Below are positions 6,781-14,598 of a stretch of DNA of 32,116 bases, one piece after another. A program made the position numbers and the translations under genes. The notes under the pieces were generated by a model. The model was given only the letters and a program-made list of their open reading frames with translations. It did not search any database and had not been told where the DNA came from. How positions within the stretch are numbered: the first letter of the stretch is position 1; every line of letters begins with the position of its first letter. Source of the DNA: CAZQNF01 sp964403325 (lineage in GTDB: Bacteria; Patescibacteriota; Patescibacteriia; Magasanikbacterales; GWA2-37-8); the NCBI GenBank assembly GCA_964403325.1, contig CAYOFO010000009.1:1-32116 (forward strand), in the 5' to 3' direction.

Positions 6781-7190
6781 TGGCCGAGCTTCTCAGCGTC
6801 AACGCCGCCGCCTTTGCCTTGGGCCAGCAGGTCTTCAACGTCGGCCTGGACGCCGCCCGTGGCTCGCTGATCGAGGCCGGGTACACGCCGGAGCAGGCTC
6901 GCCAGATCGTGGCCAGGGGCTACCTGAGCGCCGCGGCCAGCCTCGCGATCAGCCTCGGCCAGCCGAAGGAAGCCTTCGCCGCCGACCTCGAGGGCTTCGC
7001 CTCGCGCATCCGGTCGGGCGAGGCCGAAGAGGACGCGAAGGCGAGGCGCGAGGAGAGGCGGGCGGCCCTCGCCGCGCGCATCAACAGCGCCAGCCCCGAC
7101 GAGATCGAGGCCGCTATCGCCTCGCTGCCTGCCGAGGAGCAGGCGTGGGCGCGGGCCTTCGAGGCCAAGGCCAGGGAGGGCGGGAAGTGA
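6780..7190 (+). CDS. Hypothetical helical protein (136 aa)
   Basis: I start it at ATG 6780, overlapping the previous TGA by one base (TGATG). A longer frame from 6441 exists but lies inside the previous gene. The product is rich in Ala and Glu, with a long charged helix at residues about 75-105 (EEDAKARREERRAALAARI). No family is recognised. Confidence 0.6.
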   Translation: MAELLSVNAAAFALGQQVFNVGLDAARGSLIEAGYTPEQARQIVARGYLSAAASLAISLGQPKEAFAADLEGFASRIRSGEAEEDAKARREERRAALAARINSASPDEIEAAIASLPAEEQAWARAFEAKAREGGK

Positions 7191-7579
7191 TGCTAGCCGC
7201 CCTGTCTCAGAGCTTCTTCGCCGTCGCCATCACGGCGGGGTTTTGCTGGGTGACGATTATGGTCGCGAGGGGTCGGTTATGGCCGGCAACCGCACGGGCG
7301 CCGCAAAGGCGACGGCCGCTCGCCTGGGGCTATCTTTCGATGGGTATGCCGCCAAAGTCGAGGCAGGCGAGAAGTGGTGCGTTGGCTGCAAAGCCTGGCA
7401 CCCCGTCGCAGCCTTCGGCGTCGACAAGGGCCGCGGGGACGGACTGGCTACGACCTGCGTTTCCGGGCGCAAAGAAAAGCGCCGCGCGAAATATGTCCGG
7501 CGCCCTCGCACCTCCAAGCTCGGCGCGAGCTTCGTGCCCGCTCGTGACGGCGACAAGGAGCAGGCCCGCGCTCGAGTAA
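7190..7579 (+). CDS. Possible short membrane peptide overlapped by the HNH gene
   Basis: ATG at 7190 forms a TGATG junction with the previous gene. Residues about 4-26 (SFFAVAITAGFCWVTIMVA) form a convincing transmembrane segment. From about residue 31 onward the frame overlaps the HNH gene in another phase and has shadow-like composition. The real gene may have been a short membrane peptide whose 3' end was replaced when the HNH gene arrived. I am not sure it is expressed. Confidence 0.3.
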   Translation: MLAALSQSFFAVAITAGFCWVTIMVARGRLWPATARAPQRRRPLAWGYLSMGMPPKSRQARSGALAAKPGTPSQPSASTRAAGTDWLRPAFPGAKKSAARNMSGALAPPSSARASCPLVTATRSRPALE

Positions 7580-7827
7580 ACCATCGCATCAAGGTGGGGC
7601 TTCTCCCCGACCCAAATGATTTGCCCTGCGTCGACTGCGACCACGCGTGGGCCGAAGGCGAGCGCCGCCACGAGTATGACCACCACAAGGGCTACGCCGC
7701 CGAGCACCAGCTCGACGTCGAGGCCGTGTGCACCACCTGTCACCGCGCCCGGGGAGATGCGCGAGGCGAAAATCTACAGAACCGCGGCAGCAGTGGCCGC
7801 TTCGCGCCGAGGGCAAGCCGTGGCTGA
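7279..7827 (+). CDS. HNH endonuclease
   Basis: The 182-residue product (ATG 7279; GAGGGG about 8 bases upstream) has an N-terminal knuckle WCVGC (residues 33-37) with C60, and a C-terminal HNH domain: CVDC (117-120), HEYDHH (131-136), then H143 and DVEAVCTTCH (146-155). The zinc-binding cysteines and the DHH core are intact. Such proteins nick or cut DNA and act as homing enzymes or packaging cofactors; this one lies in the early operon away from the terminase genes. In the first knuckle the usual second cysteine after C60 is missing (CVSG). Base composition is slightly less GC-rich than in its neighbours, and it overlaps an upstream frame, both fitting recent arrival. Confidence 0.8.
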   Translation: MAGNRTGAAKATAARLGLSFDGYAAKVEAGEKWCVGCKAWHPVAAFGVDKGRGDGLATTCVSGRKEKRRAKYVRRPRTSKLGASFVPARDGDKEQARARVNHRIKVGLLPDPNDLPCVDCDHAWAEGERRHEYDHHKGYAAEHQLDVEAVCTTCHRARGDARGENLQNRGSSGRFAPRASRG

Positions 7828-9025
7828 AAATACGAAAATAAGCTGGTGCCACCACACGCACAACCCCTGGCGCGGCTGCGCCAAGATCAGCCCCGGCTGC
7901 AAGCACTGCTACGCCGAGCAGCTCGTCACGAAGCGCCAGGGCCTGCCGCTGTGGGGCGTTGACGCCGAGCGCCGCGTCGCCGCCGAATCGACGTGGAAGG
8001 AGCCCTACCGCTGGCAGAAGAAGGCCCGCGCCGCAGGCGAGCGCCACCGCGTCTTCTGCGCCAGCCTCGCCGATGTATTCGAGCCCCGGCCCGAGGTGGC
8101 TGAGGCGCGGCGCCGGTTGTTCCAGCTCATCGAGGGCACGCCCGACCTGGACTGGCTTCTGCTGACGAAGCGGCCCGAGTCGATGGTCAAGCTGGCCAGC
8201 GAGGCCGGCTGGGCGGGCGAGTGGCCCGAGAACGTCTGGGCCGGAACGACGGCCGAGAACCAGGAAGAGGCCGACCGGCGTATCCCGCACCTGCTCCGGG
8301 TGCCGGCGAAGGTGCGCTTCCTGAGCTGCGAGCCGCTGCTCGGGCCGCTCGACCTGGTGGGCTGGGCCGACCAGGCGCCGGCCGCGCCCCCCGAGGAACT
8401 GCGCGGCAAGGGCTGGGACGCCTACGCCTGGGAGGACTGGATTCCGCTCTCGATCCGGAAGCTGATCGAGGACTTCTGGGGGCCGAAGATGGGGCGCGGC
8501 CCCTACGGGTGGCTACGCGACCACGTCAACCAGGGAATGCCCCGCACGGGCGCCAGGGTCACCATCGAGCGCGAGCCGTCGGGCTGGGGCTCGGTCGACA
8601 AGATGACCCCCTCGGGGGCCGGGGTCACCGGGCGCTACGTCCACTGCTGGAACAACATCGGGCGCCTGATCACCGACGACGGTGAGAACATCCCCACGGG
8701 CGGCGGGGGTTGTAGCGGCTGGCTCTCGGGCTGGTACGAAAAGGCCACCGACAGCTACCAGCCCAAGCTGCACTGGGTGATCGCGGGGGGCGAGAGCGGC
8801 CCCGGCGCTCGCCCCTTCGACCTGGCCTGGGCTCGCAGTCTGCGCGACCAGTGCTCGCGCAAGCTCCAGAGGAAGATCGCCTACTTCTTCAAGCAGGCCG
8901 GCTCGCGCCCCGTCGACGGCGGGGCCCCGCTCAAGCTCCGCGACTCCAAGGGCGGCGACCTGGCCGAGCTGCCCGAAGACCTGAGGGTGCAGCAGTTCCC
9001 GACGCTGGGGGGCAGGCTGAAGTGA
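7820..9025 (+). CDS. Phage Gp37/Gp68 family protein (DUF5131)
   Basis: The 401-residue product starts at GTG 7820, overlapping the HNH gene by 8 bases. Its N-terminus reads WCHHTHNPWRGC then AKISPGCKHCYAEQ, giving C20, C27 and C30 in the C-x6-C-x2-C cluster that marks the Gp37/Gp68 (DUF5131) family, whose fold resembles radical-SAM enzymes. Other family marks are FCASLADVFE, WLLLTKRPE, VWAGTTAENQEEADRRI, LSCEPLLGPLDL and WVIAGGESGPGARP. Members are common in phages; the reaction is not known. About 110 residues between CEPLL and IAGGES look like a longer-than-usual insertion. Its last codons were copied into the duplication of the next gene. Confidence 0.88.
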   Translation: MAENTKISWCHHTHNPWRGCAKISPGCKHCYAEQLVTKRQGLPLWGVDAERRVAAESTWKEPYRWQKKARAAGERHRVFCASLADVFEPRPEVAEARRRLFQLIEGTPDLDWLLLTKRPESMVKLASEAGWAGEWPENVWAGTTAENQEEADRRIPHLLRVPAKVRFLSCEPLLGPLDLVGWADQAPAAPPEELRGKGWDAYAWEDWIPLSIRKLIEDFWGPKMGRGPYGWLRDHVNQGMPRTGARVTIEREPSGWGSVDKMTPSGAGVTGRYVHCWNNIGRLITDDGENIPTGGGGCSGWLSGWYEKATDSYQPKLHWVIAGGESGPGARPFDLAWARSLRDQCSRKLQRKIAYFFKQAGSRPVDGGAPLKLRDSKGGDLAELPEDLRVQQFPTLGGRLK

Positions 9026-9795
9026 AGCCCTGGTACCCGCAGACGGTGGCCATCGGGGCCGACACCCGTTACCACGAGCTGATCGCGCTGGCGGGCCCGT
9101 GGGGGTTCGTCGCGCTCATCTTCCTGCGGGCCTGGGGCGGGCAGGCCATCTCGACCTTCGTCCCCGACAAGCAGGTGGGGCCGGAGCTGGCGCATGCCGA
9201 GGTGCCCGCGTCGAAGCGCTCCGCGACGATCGAGGCCCTGATCGCCGTGGGCTACCTGGCGCGCCGCGAGTGTGGCTACGAACTGCTCGACTTCTCGCCC
9301 TCGGCCCGGCAGGGCGAGACGGTCGAGGCGGTGAGCGACAGGGCCAGCGCCCCCCAGCGCACCACGAGCAAGAGCGTCCGCCAGCAGCGCTGGCGCGACG
9401 CTGGGGGGCAGGCTGAAGTGAAGCCCTGGTACCCGCAGACGGTGGCCATCGGGGCCGACACCCGTTACCACGAGCTGATCGCGCTGGCGGGCCCGTGGGG
9501 GTTCGTCGCGCTCATCTTCCTGCGGGCCTGGGGCGGGCAGGCCATCTCGACCTTCGTCCCCGACAAGCAGGTGGGGCCGGAGCTGGCGCATGCCGAGGTG
9601 CCCGCGTCGAAGCGCTCCGCGACGATCGAGGCCCTGATCGCCGTGGGCTACCTGGCGCGCCGCGAGTGTGGCTACGAACTGCTCGACTTCTCGCCCTCGG
9701 CCCGGCAGGGCGAGACGGTCGAGGCGGTGAGCGACAGGGCCAGCGCCCCCCAGCGCACCACGAGCAAGAGCGTCCGCCAGCAGCGCTGGCGCGAC
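9000..9795 (+). repeat. Exact 396-bp in-frame tandem duplication
   Basis: Bases 9000-9399 recur at 9396-9795 with no difference that I can find. The two copies share the 4-base junction CGAC, a microhomology scar. The unit is 396 bp (132 codons), so the frame is kept. It starts inside the last codons of the DUF5131 gene, which explains the short peptide DAGGQAEV between the two protein domains. Absence of any divergence means either a recent event or an assembly error. Confidence 0.95.
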
Positions 9796-10722
9796 AAGAA
9801 GGCGGGCAAGGCGTCGGCCTCCGCGTCTACCGAGGCGTCTACCAGCCCCGTCTCCAAGGCGTCTACCGAGCGTCTACCTGTAGACGCCCCCCCGTCTACA
9901 CGTAGACGCGCTGTAGACGCGTCTACCGGAGACGGTGGTGTAGACGCCCCCCCGTCTACCGAGGCGTCTACCGGAGACACCCCCGCCCCCACCCTCTCCC
10001 CCCCCGATCCCCCCCCCGCTCCCGCCCCCACCCCCGCACAGGCACAGGCACACGAGGGGGCGCCGGGGGGCCCGGCTGCCCCCCCCGGGGTTGGTGAGGA
10101 AAACCAGCAGAAATCGCCACCCTCCCAGGCCCCGGAGGCCGCTTCACCCCACGCAGCCGCCGCCCCCAAGGCCAAGGCCAAGCCCAAGAAGCCCCGCGCC
10201 CTCCCGGCTCGCTCCGCCCTGGCCGCCGCCTACGCCGCCGGGGTGTCGCAGGCCACCGGCGCCCCCTGCTCGCCCCCCAGCGTCCGCTGGGCCCTTGAGT
10301 CCCTCGAGGCCATGGCCGCCACCCACGCCGCCGGCCGGGTCGGCGCCGAGCTGCTCGGCTGGCTGACCGAGCAGGGCCGGGACTTCGCCACCCTCAAGGC
10401 CGGCGATCGCTTCATCGCCGGCAAGGGCTTCACCCCCGAGGCCTGCCGCGGCTGGCTCGACGGCGGCGCCGTCGACCGCCCCGCGCCCCCCAAGGCCCCC
10501 GCTCCGCCCCCGACCTCCGCAGGCCCCCACCCGAGGCGCGAGGGGCAGCCCACCGCGCCCCCCGTGGCCCGCACCCCCGGCCAGCCCCGGAGCTTCGCGG
10601 CCTTCGCCGGCCAGCTCTTCGGGCCCAAGCCCCCGCGCACGGTCTCCCCCGAGGCCCGCGCCCTCGCTCGCACCCAGCTCTTCGCCGTCCCCCTTCCTCC
10701 CGACTCCGAGGCCGCTCGATGA
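9022..10722 (+). CDS. Replication initiator with duplicated N-terminal winged-helix domain
   Basis: GTG at 9022 overlaps the previous stop (GTGA) and the stop overlaps the DnaB start (ATGA). The 566-residue protein has two identical 132-residue N-terminal units (about 1-132 and 133-264), each with a winged-helix-like core (WGFVALIFLRAWGG, SKRSATIEALIAVGYLARR). A Ser/Thr/Pro/Ala linker follows, whose DNA carries the hexamer cluster at 9825-9971, then a helical C-terminal domain (about 395-480). Position before a DnaB helicase and internal repeats fit a lambda-O-like initiator that binds its own gene. Without the duplication it would be 434 residues; a GTG at 9418 could still yield that form. 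Confidence 0.75.
   Translation: MKPWYPQTVAIGADTRYHELIALAGPWGFVALIFLRAWGGQAISTFVPDKQVGPELAHAEVPASKRSATIEALIAVGYLARRECGYELLDFSPSARQGETVEAVSDRASAPQRTTSKSVRQQRWRDAGGQAEVKPWYPQTVAIGADTRYHELIALAGPWGFVALIFLRAWGGQAISTFVPDKQVGPELAHAEVPASKRSATIEALIAVGYLARRECGYELLDFSPSARQGETVEAVSDRASAPQRTTSKSVRQQRWRDKKAGKASASASTEASTSPVSKASTERLPVDAPPSTRRRAVDASTGDGGVDAPPSTEASTGDTPAPTLSPPDPPPAPAPTPAQAQAHEGAPGGPAAPPGVGEENQQKSPPSQAPEAASPHAAAAPKAKAKPKKPRALPARSALAAAYAAGVSQATGAPCSPPSVRWALESLEAMAATHAAGRVGAELLGWLTEQGRDFATLKAGDRFIAGKGFTPEACRGWLDGGAVDRPAPPKAPAPPPTSAGPHPRREGQPTAPPVARTPGQPRSFAAFAGQLFGPKPPRTVSPEARALARTQLFAVPLPPDSEAAR
9825..9971. other. Candidate replication origin: twelve GTCTAC/GTAGAC hexamers
   Basis: Within 147 bp GTCTAC occurs at 9825, 9837, 9861, 9872, 9894, 9921, 9954 and 9966, and its complement GTAGAC at 9880, 9902, 9913 and 9940. 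Most copies extend to GCGTCTACCG. Several pair as dyads, for example GTAGACGCGTCTAC (9913-9926) and GCGTCTAC-CT-GTAGACGC (9870-9887). The cluster is inside the initiator's linker, as the iterons of lambda ori lie inside gene O. Unlike lambda there is no clear AT-rich tract next to it; the nearest slightly AT-richer stretch is at about 10097-10117. Confidence 0.65.
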
Positions 10723-12104
10723 CCGCCAAGCTCCCCAAGGCCGCCCTCGGCCCCCGCTCTGCCCTCGCCCTGGTCCCCACCGTCGACCCCACGCCGGCGC
10801 AGGCCGGGCCCTCGGAGGCCATCGTGCTGGCCGCGGTCCTGCTCGACGCCAGCGCCCTGGCCGACGTCGAGTGGCTGCTGCCCGAGCACTTCTTCCTCAA
10901 GGCCCACAGCTACGTCTGGCAGGCCATCCAGGCCCTGGCCGCTCGCCACAGCGGCCCGCTCCCCGCGGCCCCCTGGGCCCACGACGTCGCCGCCGAGCTG
11001 GCCCGCTCCAAGCGGCTGCAGGACGCAGGCGGCATGCACGCCGTCGCCGCCCTGGTCGACCTCGTGCCCGAGGTGCTCGACCTCACCGCCCACGCCGAGG
11101 CCGTCTACAGCGCCTGGCACCAGCGCGAGATCGCCAACGTCGCCGCCCGCCTCGCGGCCGACGCCCGCCACTCCAACGCCAGCCCCGACGAGCTGCTGGC
11201 CGAGGCCGAGCAGCACCTGGTCACCCTCCAGGCCCTCGGCCGCCGCCAGAGCGTCGAGTGGACCACGATCGGCGAGGCCGCCGCCGGCGCCATGGGCGCG
11301 GTCACCGCCCGCGCCCGGGGCGAGGAGGGCGCCGTCACCCGCCTGCCCACAGGCTTCGCCGAGATCGACCGGCTCTCGGGCGGGGGTCCGGCGAGGGAGG
11401 CGCTGTGGTTCATCGGCGGGCGCCCCGGCAAGGGCAAGACCGCCCTGGCCATGAACATCGGCATGAACCTCGCGTTCGACGGCCATGCCGTGGCGGTCTT
11501 CTCGCTCGAGATGACCCGCGGCGAGCTGGCCGAGCGCGTGCTCTCCTCGGAGTCGGGCGTCTCGGCGGGCAGCCGCGAGCTGAGCGACGACGACCTCCAG
11601 GCCCTCGCCGACGCCGCCGCCCGCGTCCAGCGCCTGCCGCTGGTGGTCGACGACACCAAGGGGCTGACCATCGACGAGCTGGAGCGCCGCGCCCGCCGCA
11701 TCGCCCGGCACTTCGCCGCCCGCGGCAAGCGGCTGGGCGCCATCATCGTCGACTACGTGCAGATCCTCCAGATCGCCAGCGTCCCGGGCCGCAACCGGCG
11801 CGAGGAGATCAAGGAAATCTCCCGCCGCCTCAAGGTCCTTGCGGGCGAGCTCAAGGTGGTCGTGATCGCCATGGCGCAGCTCAACCGGGCCCACGAGACC
11901 GAGATGCGTCGCCCCCGCGAGAGCGACCTGGCCGAGTGCGACCAGATGGGCCGCGACGCCGACTGGATCGGGCTGCTCTGGCGCCGTCGCCAGACGCCCG
12001 AGTGGGAGACCGACCTGGCCATCTGCAAGCAGCGCACGGGCGCCCCGGAGGCCGACATCAAGCTGGGCTGGCAGGGGCACATCACGAGGTTTTCCGATGC
12101 CTGA
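10719..12104 (+). CDS. dnaB: DnaB-type replicative helicase
   Basis: The 461-residue protein matches the two-domain DnaB layout. An N-terminal helical domain (about 30-135) includes LLPEHFFLKAHSYVWQAI and GGMHAVAALVDLVP, and a RecA-like domain (about 205-461) has Walker A GGRPGKGKT (233-241), VFSLEM (259-264), Walker B AIIVDYVQ (341-348) and the AMAQLNR motif. It should unwind the fork as a hexamer, loaded by the upstream initiator. ATG overlaps the initiator stop (ATGA). Length is typical. Confidence 0.95.
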   Translation: MTAKLPKAALGPRSALALVPTVDPTPAQAGPSEAIVLAAVLLDASALADVEWLLPEHFFLKAHSYVWQAIQALAARHSGPLPAAPWAHDVAAELARSKRLQDAGGMHAVAALVDLVPEVLDLTAHAEAVYSAWHQREIANVAARLAADARHSNASPDELLAEAEQHLVTLQALGRRQSVEWTTIGEAAAGAMGAVTARARGEEGAVTRLPTGFAEIDRLSGGGPAREALWFIGGRPGKGKTALAMNIGMNLAFDGHAVAVFSLEMTRGELAERVLSSESGVSAGSRELSDDDLQALADAAARVQRLPLVVDDTKGLTIDELERRARRIARHFAARGKRLGAIIVDYVQILQIASVPGRNRREEIKEISRRLKVLAGELKVVVIAMAQLNRAHETEMRRPRESDLAECDQMGRDADWIGLLWRRRQTPEWETDLAICKQRTGAPEADIKLGWQGHITRFSDA

Positions 12105-12561
12105 CCTCTGCCAGACCCTCTTGCCTGGCCCCGGTGTCTACAGCTGGGTCTACCACTGGCGGGCCCTGCTGCACGACCTCTGCCGTTTTCCCGGGGTTGA
12201 GCTTGTTCCCACCCTCCAAGGCGCCCTGCCGGCGCTCACCGCTCCGGTCGACCGCCTCGAAGCCATCCGGGCCCAGGCCGCGGCCTACTCCGACGGCGAC
12301 CTCGCCTGGCTCCTGGCCCGGCACGACGCGGCGCAGGCCACCGTGCGCGAGCTTGGCTACAAGCTCGACAGCGCGGGTCACGAGTGGTTCGAGACGGAGA
12401 AAGAGCGGGACGCCGCCCGCGCTGACCTCGCCACCCTGCGCCGCCTCGCCCTCGACGCCGTCAACGCCGTCGGCCTCTGCCCCTGTCACGACCCCGACGG
12501 CGACTGCGCCAAGATCCGTGCCCTCAGCGACGCCCTGCCCCCGGAGGTGTCCGATGCCTGA
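12097..12561 (+). CDS. Hypothetical protein (154 aa)
   Basis: ATG at 12097 overlaps the helicase end by 8 bases. The product has a Trp-rich N-terminus (VYSWVYHWRALLHDLC), a charged coiled-coil-like middle (FETEKERDAARADLATL) and a C-terminal cluster CPCHDPDGDC that could bind a metal ion. No family is recognised. The overlap with both neighbours places it in the replication operon. Confidence 0.6.
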   Translation: MPDLCQTLLPGPGVYSWVYHWRALLHDLCRFPGVELVPTLQGALPALTAPVDRLEAIRAQAAAYSDGDLAWLLARHDAAQATVRELGYKLDSAGHEWFETEKERDAARADLATLRRLALDAVNAVGLCPCHDPDGDCAKIRALSDALPPEVSDA

Positions 12562-13498
12562 GCCTGTCGACCTTCGCGCTCCGTTCCCATGGTTCGGCGG
12601 CAAGTCACGCGCGGCCCCGCTTGTGTGGGAGGCGCTTGGCAACGTGGCCAACTACGTCGAGCCGTTCTTCGGCTCGGGCGCCGTGCTTCTCGCTCGCCCT
12701 CACGAGCCCAAGACCGAGACCGTCAACGACCGCAGCGCCTACCTGGCGAACTTCTGGCGCGCGTTGCAGGCCAACCCCGGCGGCGTGGCTGCCGCGTGCG
12801 ATTGGCCCGTCAACGAGACCGACCTGCACGCGCGGCACAAATGGCTACTCGCGCAACTCCCCACGCTGGCCGCCGACCTCGACGCTGACCCGGCGTTCTT
12901 TGACGCCAAGATCGCAGGCTGGTGGGTCTGGGGCGCGTGCGCGTGGATCGGCACTGGCTGGTGCGACGAAACTCGGGAACGCGGGGATGGGCGTCCACCC
13001 GTTCAGCTCCCGCACCTCGGGAACGCGGGGAGGGGCGTCCACCGGAAGCTCCCGCACCTCGGGAACGCGGGGAGGGGCGAGCTTTTCGATTACCTCGCCG
13101 GCATCTCTGCACGCTTGCGCGGCGTGCGCGTTGCCTGTGGCGACTGGTCCCGCGTCTGCGGTGACGCGGTGACGTGGCGCCATGGTCTGACCGGCGTATT
13201 CCTTGATCCGCCCTACGCCGAGGGAGAGCAGCAATACGCTGCGGGTGGCACTGGCACCAACCTCTCGGCCGAGGTGCGCGAGTGGGCCATCGAGACCGGC
13301 AAGCACAAGGATATGCGGATCGTCCTTGCCGGTCTCGACGGCGAGCACGACATGCCCTCGTCGTGGCGCTGTGTGCCGTGGAAGGCCCGTAAGGGGTACG
13401 CGAGCACCGGAAACGCCAACCGCCACCGCGAGCGCCTGTGGCTCTCGCCCGGGTGCATCGACGCCACCCGGCAACTGTCCCTCACGGAGACCGCATGA
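12554..13498 (+). CDS. DNA adenine methyltransferase (Dam family)
   Basis: GGAGGTG lies just before ATG 12554. The 314-residue protein has FPWFGGKSR (11-19), the SAM-binding EPFFGSGA (36-43), the catalytic DPPY (218-221), and a conserved C-terminal half (VREWAIE, MRIVLAGLDGEHDMP, RRERLW-like HRERLWLSP). These are the marks of N6-adenine methyltransferases of the Dam/DpnII type, which methylate phage DNA and often protect it from host restriction. Residues about 138-176 hold a variable insert made of repeated PHLGNAGRG units, in which the first unit is read out of frame. The insert lies between the target-recognition region and motif IV, so activity may be kept. Confidence 0.88.
   Translation: MPEPVDLRAPFPWFGGKSRAAPLVWEALGNVANYVEPFFGSGAVLLARPHEPKTETVNDRSAYLANFWRALQANPGGVAAACDWPVNETDLHARHKWLLAQLPTLAADLDADPAFFDAKIAGWWVWGACAWIGTGWCDETRERGDGRPPVQLPHLGNAGRGVHRKLPHLGNAGRGELFDYLAGISARLRGVRVACGDWSRVCGDAVTWRHGLTGVFLDPPYAEGEQQYAAGGTGTNLSAEVREWAIETGKHKDMRIVLAGLDGEHDMPSSWRCVPWKARKGYASTGNANRHRERLWLSPGCIDATRQLSLTETA
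12972..13079 (+). repeat. Three tandem 42-44-bp repeats inside the methylase gene
   Basis: CTCGGGAACGCGGGGA followed by KGGGCG starts at 12972, 13016 and 13058, giving periods of 44 and 42 bases. The second and third units read as LPHLGNAGRG in the gene's frame. The first, identical in DNA over its core, is offset, so its frame reads TRERGDGRPP; the shifted phase would read LGNAGMGVH. Confidence 0.85.
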
Positions 13499-13731
13499 TC
13501 GACCTCGACACCCTTCTGGCCGACCCCCAGCGGCGCCCGCCGGGCGGCTGGTCCGCTCGCGCCGAGGCCTTCGCCGACGCGGCGTGGACGGGCTGGCGCG
13601 ACACCTTCGCCCTCTGGCGCGAGATGGAGCGCGTCCGGGTGGCGGAGATGGACGCGGAGCTGCTCTTCGTGGCCCTGGAGGCCGCGCGGGCGGAGCTGCG
13701 GCTGCTGGGCGGCAGGGGGCGCCCCCGGTGA
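13495..13731 (+). CDS. Small hypothetical protein (78 aa)
   Basis: ATG at 13495 overlaps the methylase stop as ATGA. The product is helical with two Trp-containing segments (WTGWRDTFALWREMERVR) and a basic C-terminus. No family is recognised. It is coupled to the next gene through GTGA. Confidence 0.55.
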   Translation: MIDLDTLLADPQRRPPGGWSARAEAFADAAWTGWRDTFALWREMERVRVAEMDAELLFVALEAARAELRLLGGRGRPR

Positions 13732-13919
13732 CCCCCGAAGAGCAGCGCATCGCCCAGCTCGAGGGGCAGGTGGCGGCGCTGCTCTGGCTCCGGGCCGAGG
13801 AGGATGCCGGGGCGTTTGAGGTGTGGTGTGCCGAGCACCGGGCGGCGCGTCGTTGGAAGGCGCTGGCCCGGCGGCTCCGGGCCCGGCGTGGGAAGGTGAG
13901 AGATGGCCAGAGAGGATGA
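13728..13919 (+). CDS. Small charged helical protein (63 aa)
   Basis: GTG at 13728 overlaps the previous stop as GTGA. The product opens with MTPEEQRIAQLEGQVAALL, a heptad pattern for a short coiled coil, and ends in a strongly basic region (RRWKALARRLRARRGK). It overlaps the terminase small subunit start by 17 bases. Function is unknown. Confidence 0.55.
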   Translation: MTPEEQRIAQLEGQVAALLWLRAEEDAGAFEVWCAEHRAARRWKALARRLRARRGKVRDGQRG

Positions 13920-14562
13920 CGACTCCGGAGAGGCAGGGGACCACAGGCGCGCGCGCGAGCCGTCCCCGGCCCGGGCGAAAGCCCCCAAAGAGGAGGCCTA
14001 CGAGGACCCGATCGACCGGCAGGCCCGCCAGGCCGAGAGCATCGACGACCGCGTTCTCGTGATTGCCTACCTGCTCACCCAGGGGCGGTGGACGAAGCTC
14101 AAGATCCTCCAGTACGCAAACCTGTGGGCTTGCTCGATCGAGACGGTGCGCAGCTACGCCAAAGACGCCGCGCGCTTCATGCGGCTGATGGCGGGCAGCA
14201 AGAGCTTCAAGGCCCACGTCCGTGAGATCGACGCTCAGCTGCGCACCGCCTTCGAGCTGGCGATTGCCCAGGGCGACGCGAAGGGGGCGGTGGCCGCGGC
14301 CAAGGCCCGGGGCGAGCTGCACGGCGTCTTCGCCCCGAAGAAGATCGCCGCCACCGACGCCGAGGGGAAGACACTGCCCCCCGCGCCTCCGCTGCCCCCG
14401 AGCGTGGCCGTCTTCGTCAACAACGAGATCGCGCTGCGCTTCTGGGCAGCGACCGGACGACGGCCCACACCGGCGCAGGTGGCGCAGCTCGAGGCCGGTG
14501 TGCCACCCGAGGAGGTGGCACGGTCGGCGGGGCTCTTGCAGGGGACTTTGAGCCGTAGCTGA
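13903..14562 (+). CDS. Probable terminase small subunit
   Basis: The 219-residue protein begins the packaging block and lies two genes upstream of the large terminase. GGAAGGTGAGAG precedes ATG 13903. After a disordered charged N-terminus (1-45), residues about 55-95 form a helix-turn-helix (WTKLKILQYANLWACSIETV) of the type that recognises pac or cos sites. A central helical region (105-145; AQLRTAFELAIAQGDAKGAV) resembles small-terminase oligomerisation cores. Assignment rests on position and layout, as sequence motifs in this family are weak. Confidence 0.65.
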   Translation: MAREDDDSGEAGDHRRAREPSPARAKAPKEEAYEDPIDRQARQAESIDDRVLVIAYLLTQGRWTKLKILQYANLWACSIETVRSYAKDAARFMRLMAGSKSFKAHVREIDAQLRTAFELAIAQGDAKGAVAAAKARGELHGVFAPKKIAATDAEGKTLPPAPPLPPSVAVFVNNEIALRFWAATGRRPTPAQVAQLEAGVPPEEVARSAGLLQGTLSRS

Positions 14563-14598
14563 CCCTGTGCGCCATGTTGTGCCATGATGCATGCCACC

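Noticed and set aside
10871..13498. An 875-codon plus-strand frame spanning the helicase and methylase
   Set aside because: Only its 3' part, from 12554, is real (the methylase). The rest is an out-of-frame reading of the helicase, rich in Arg and Pro.
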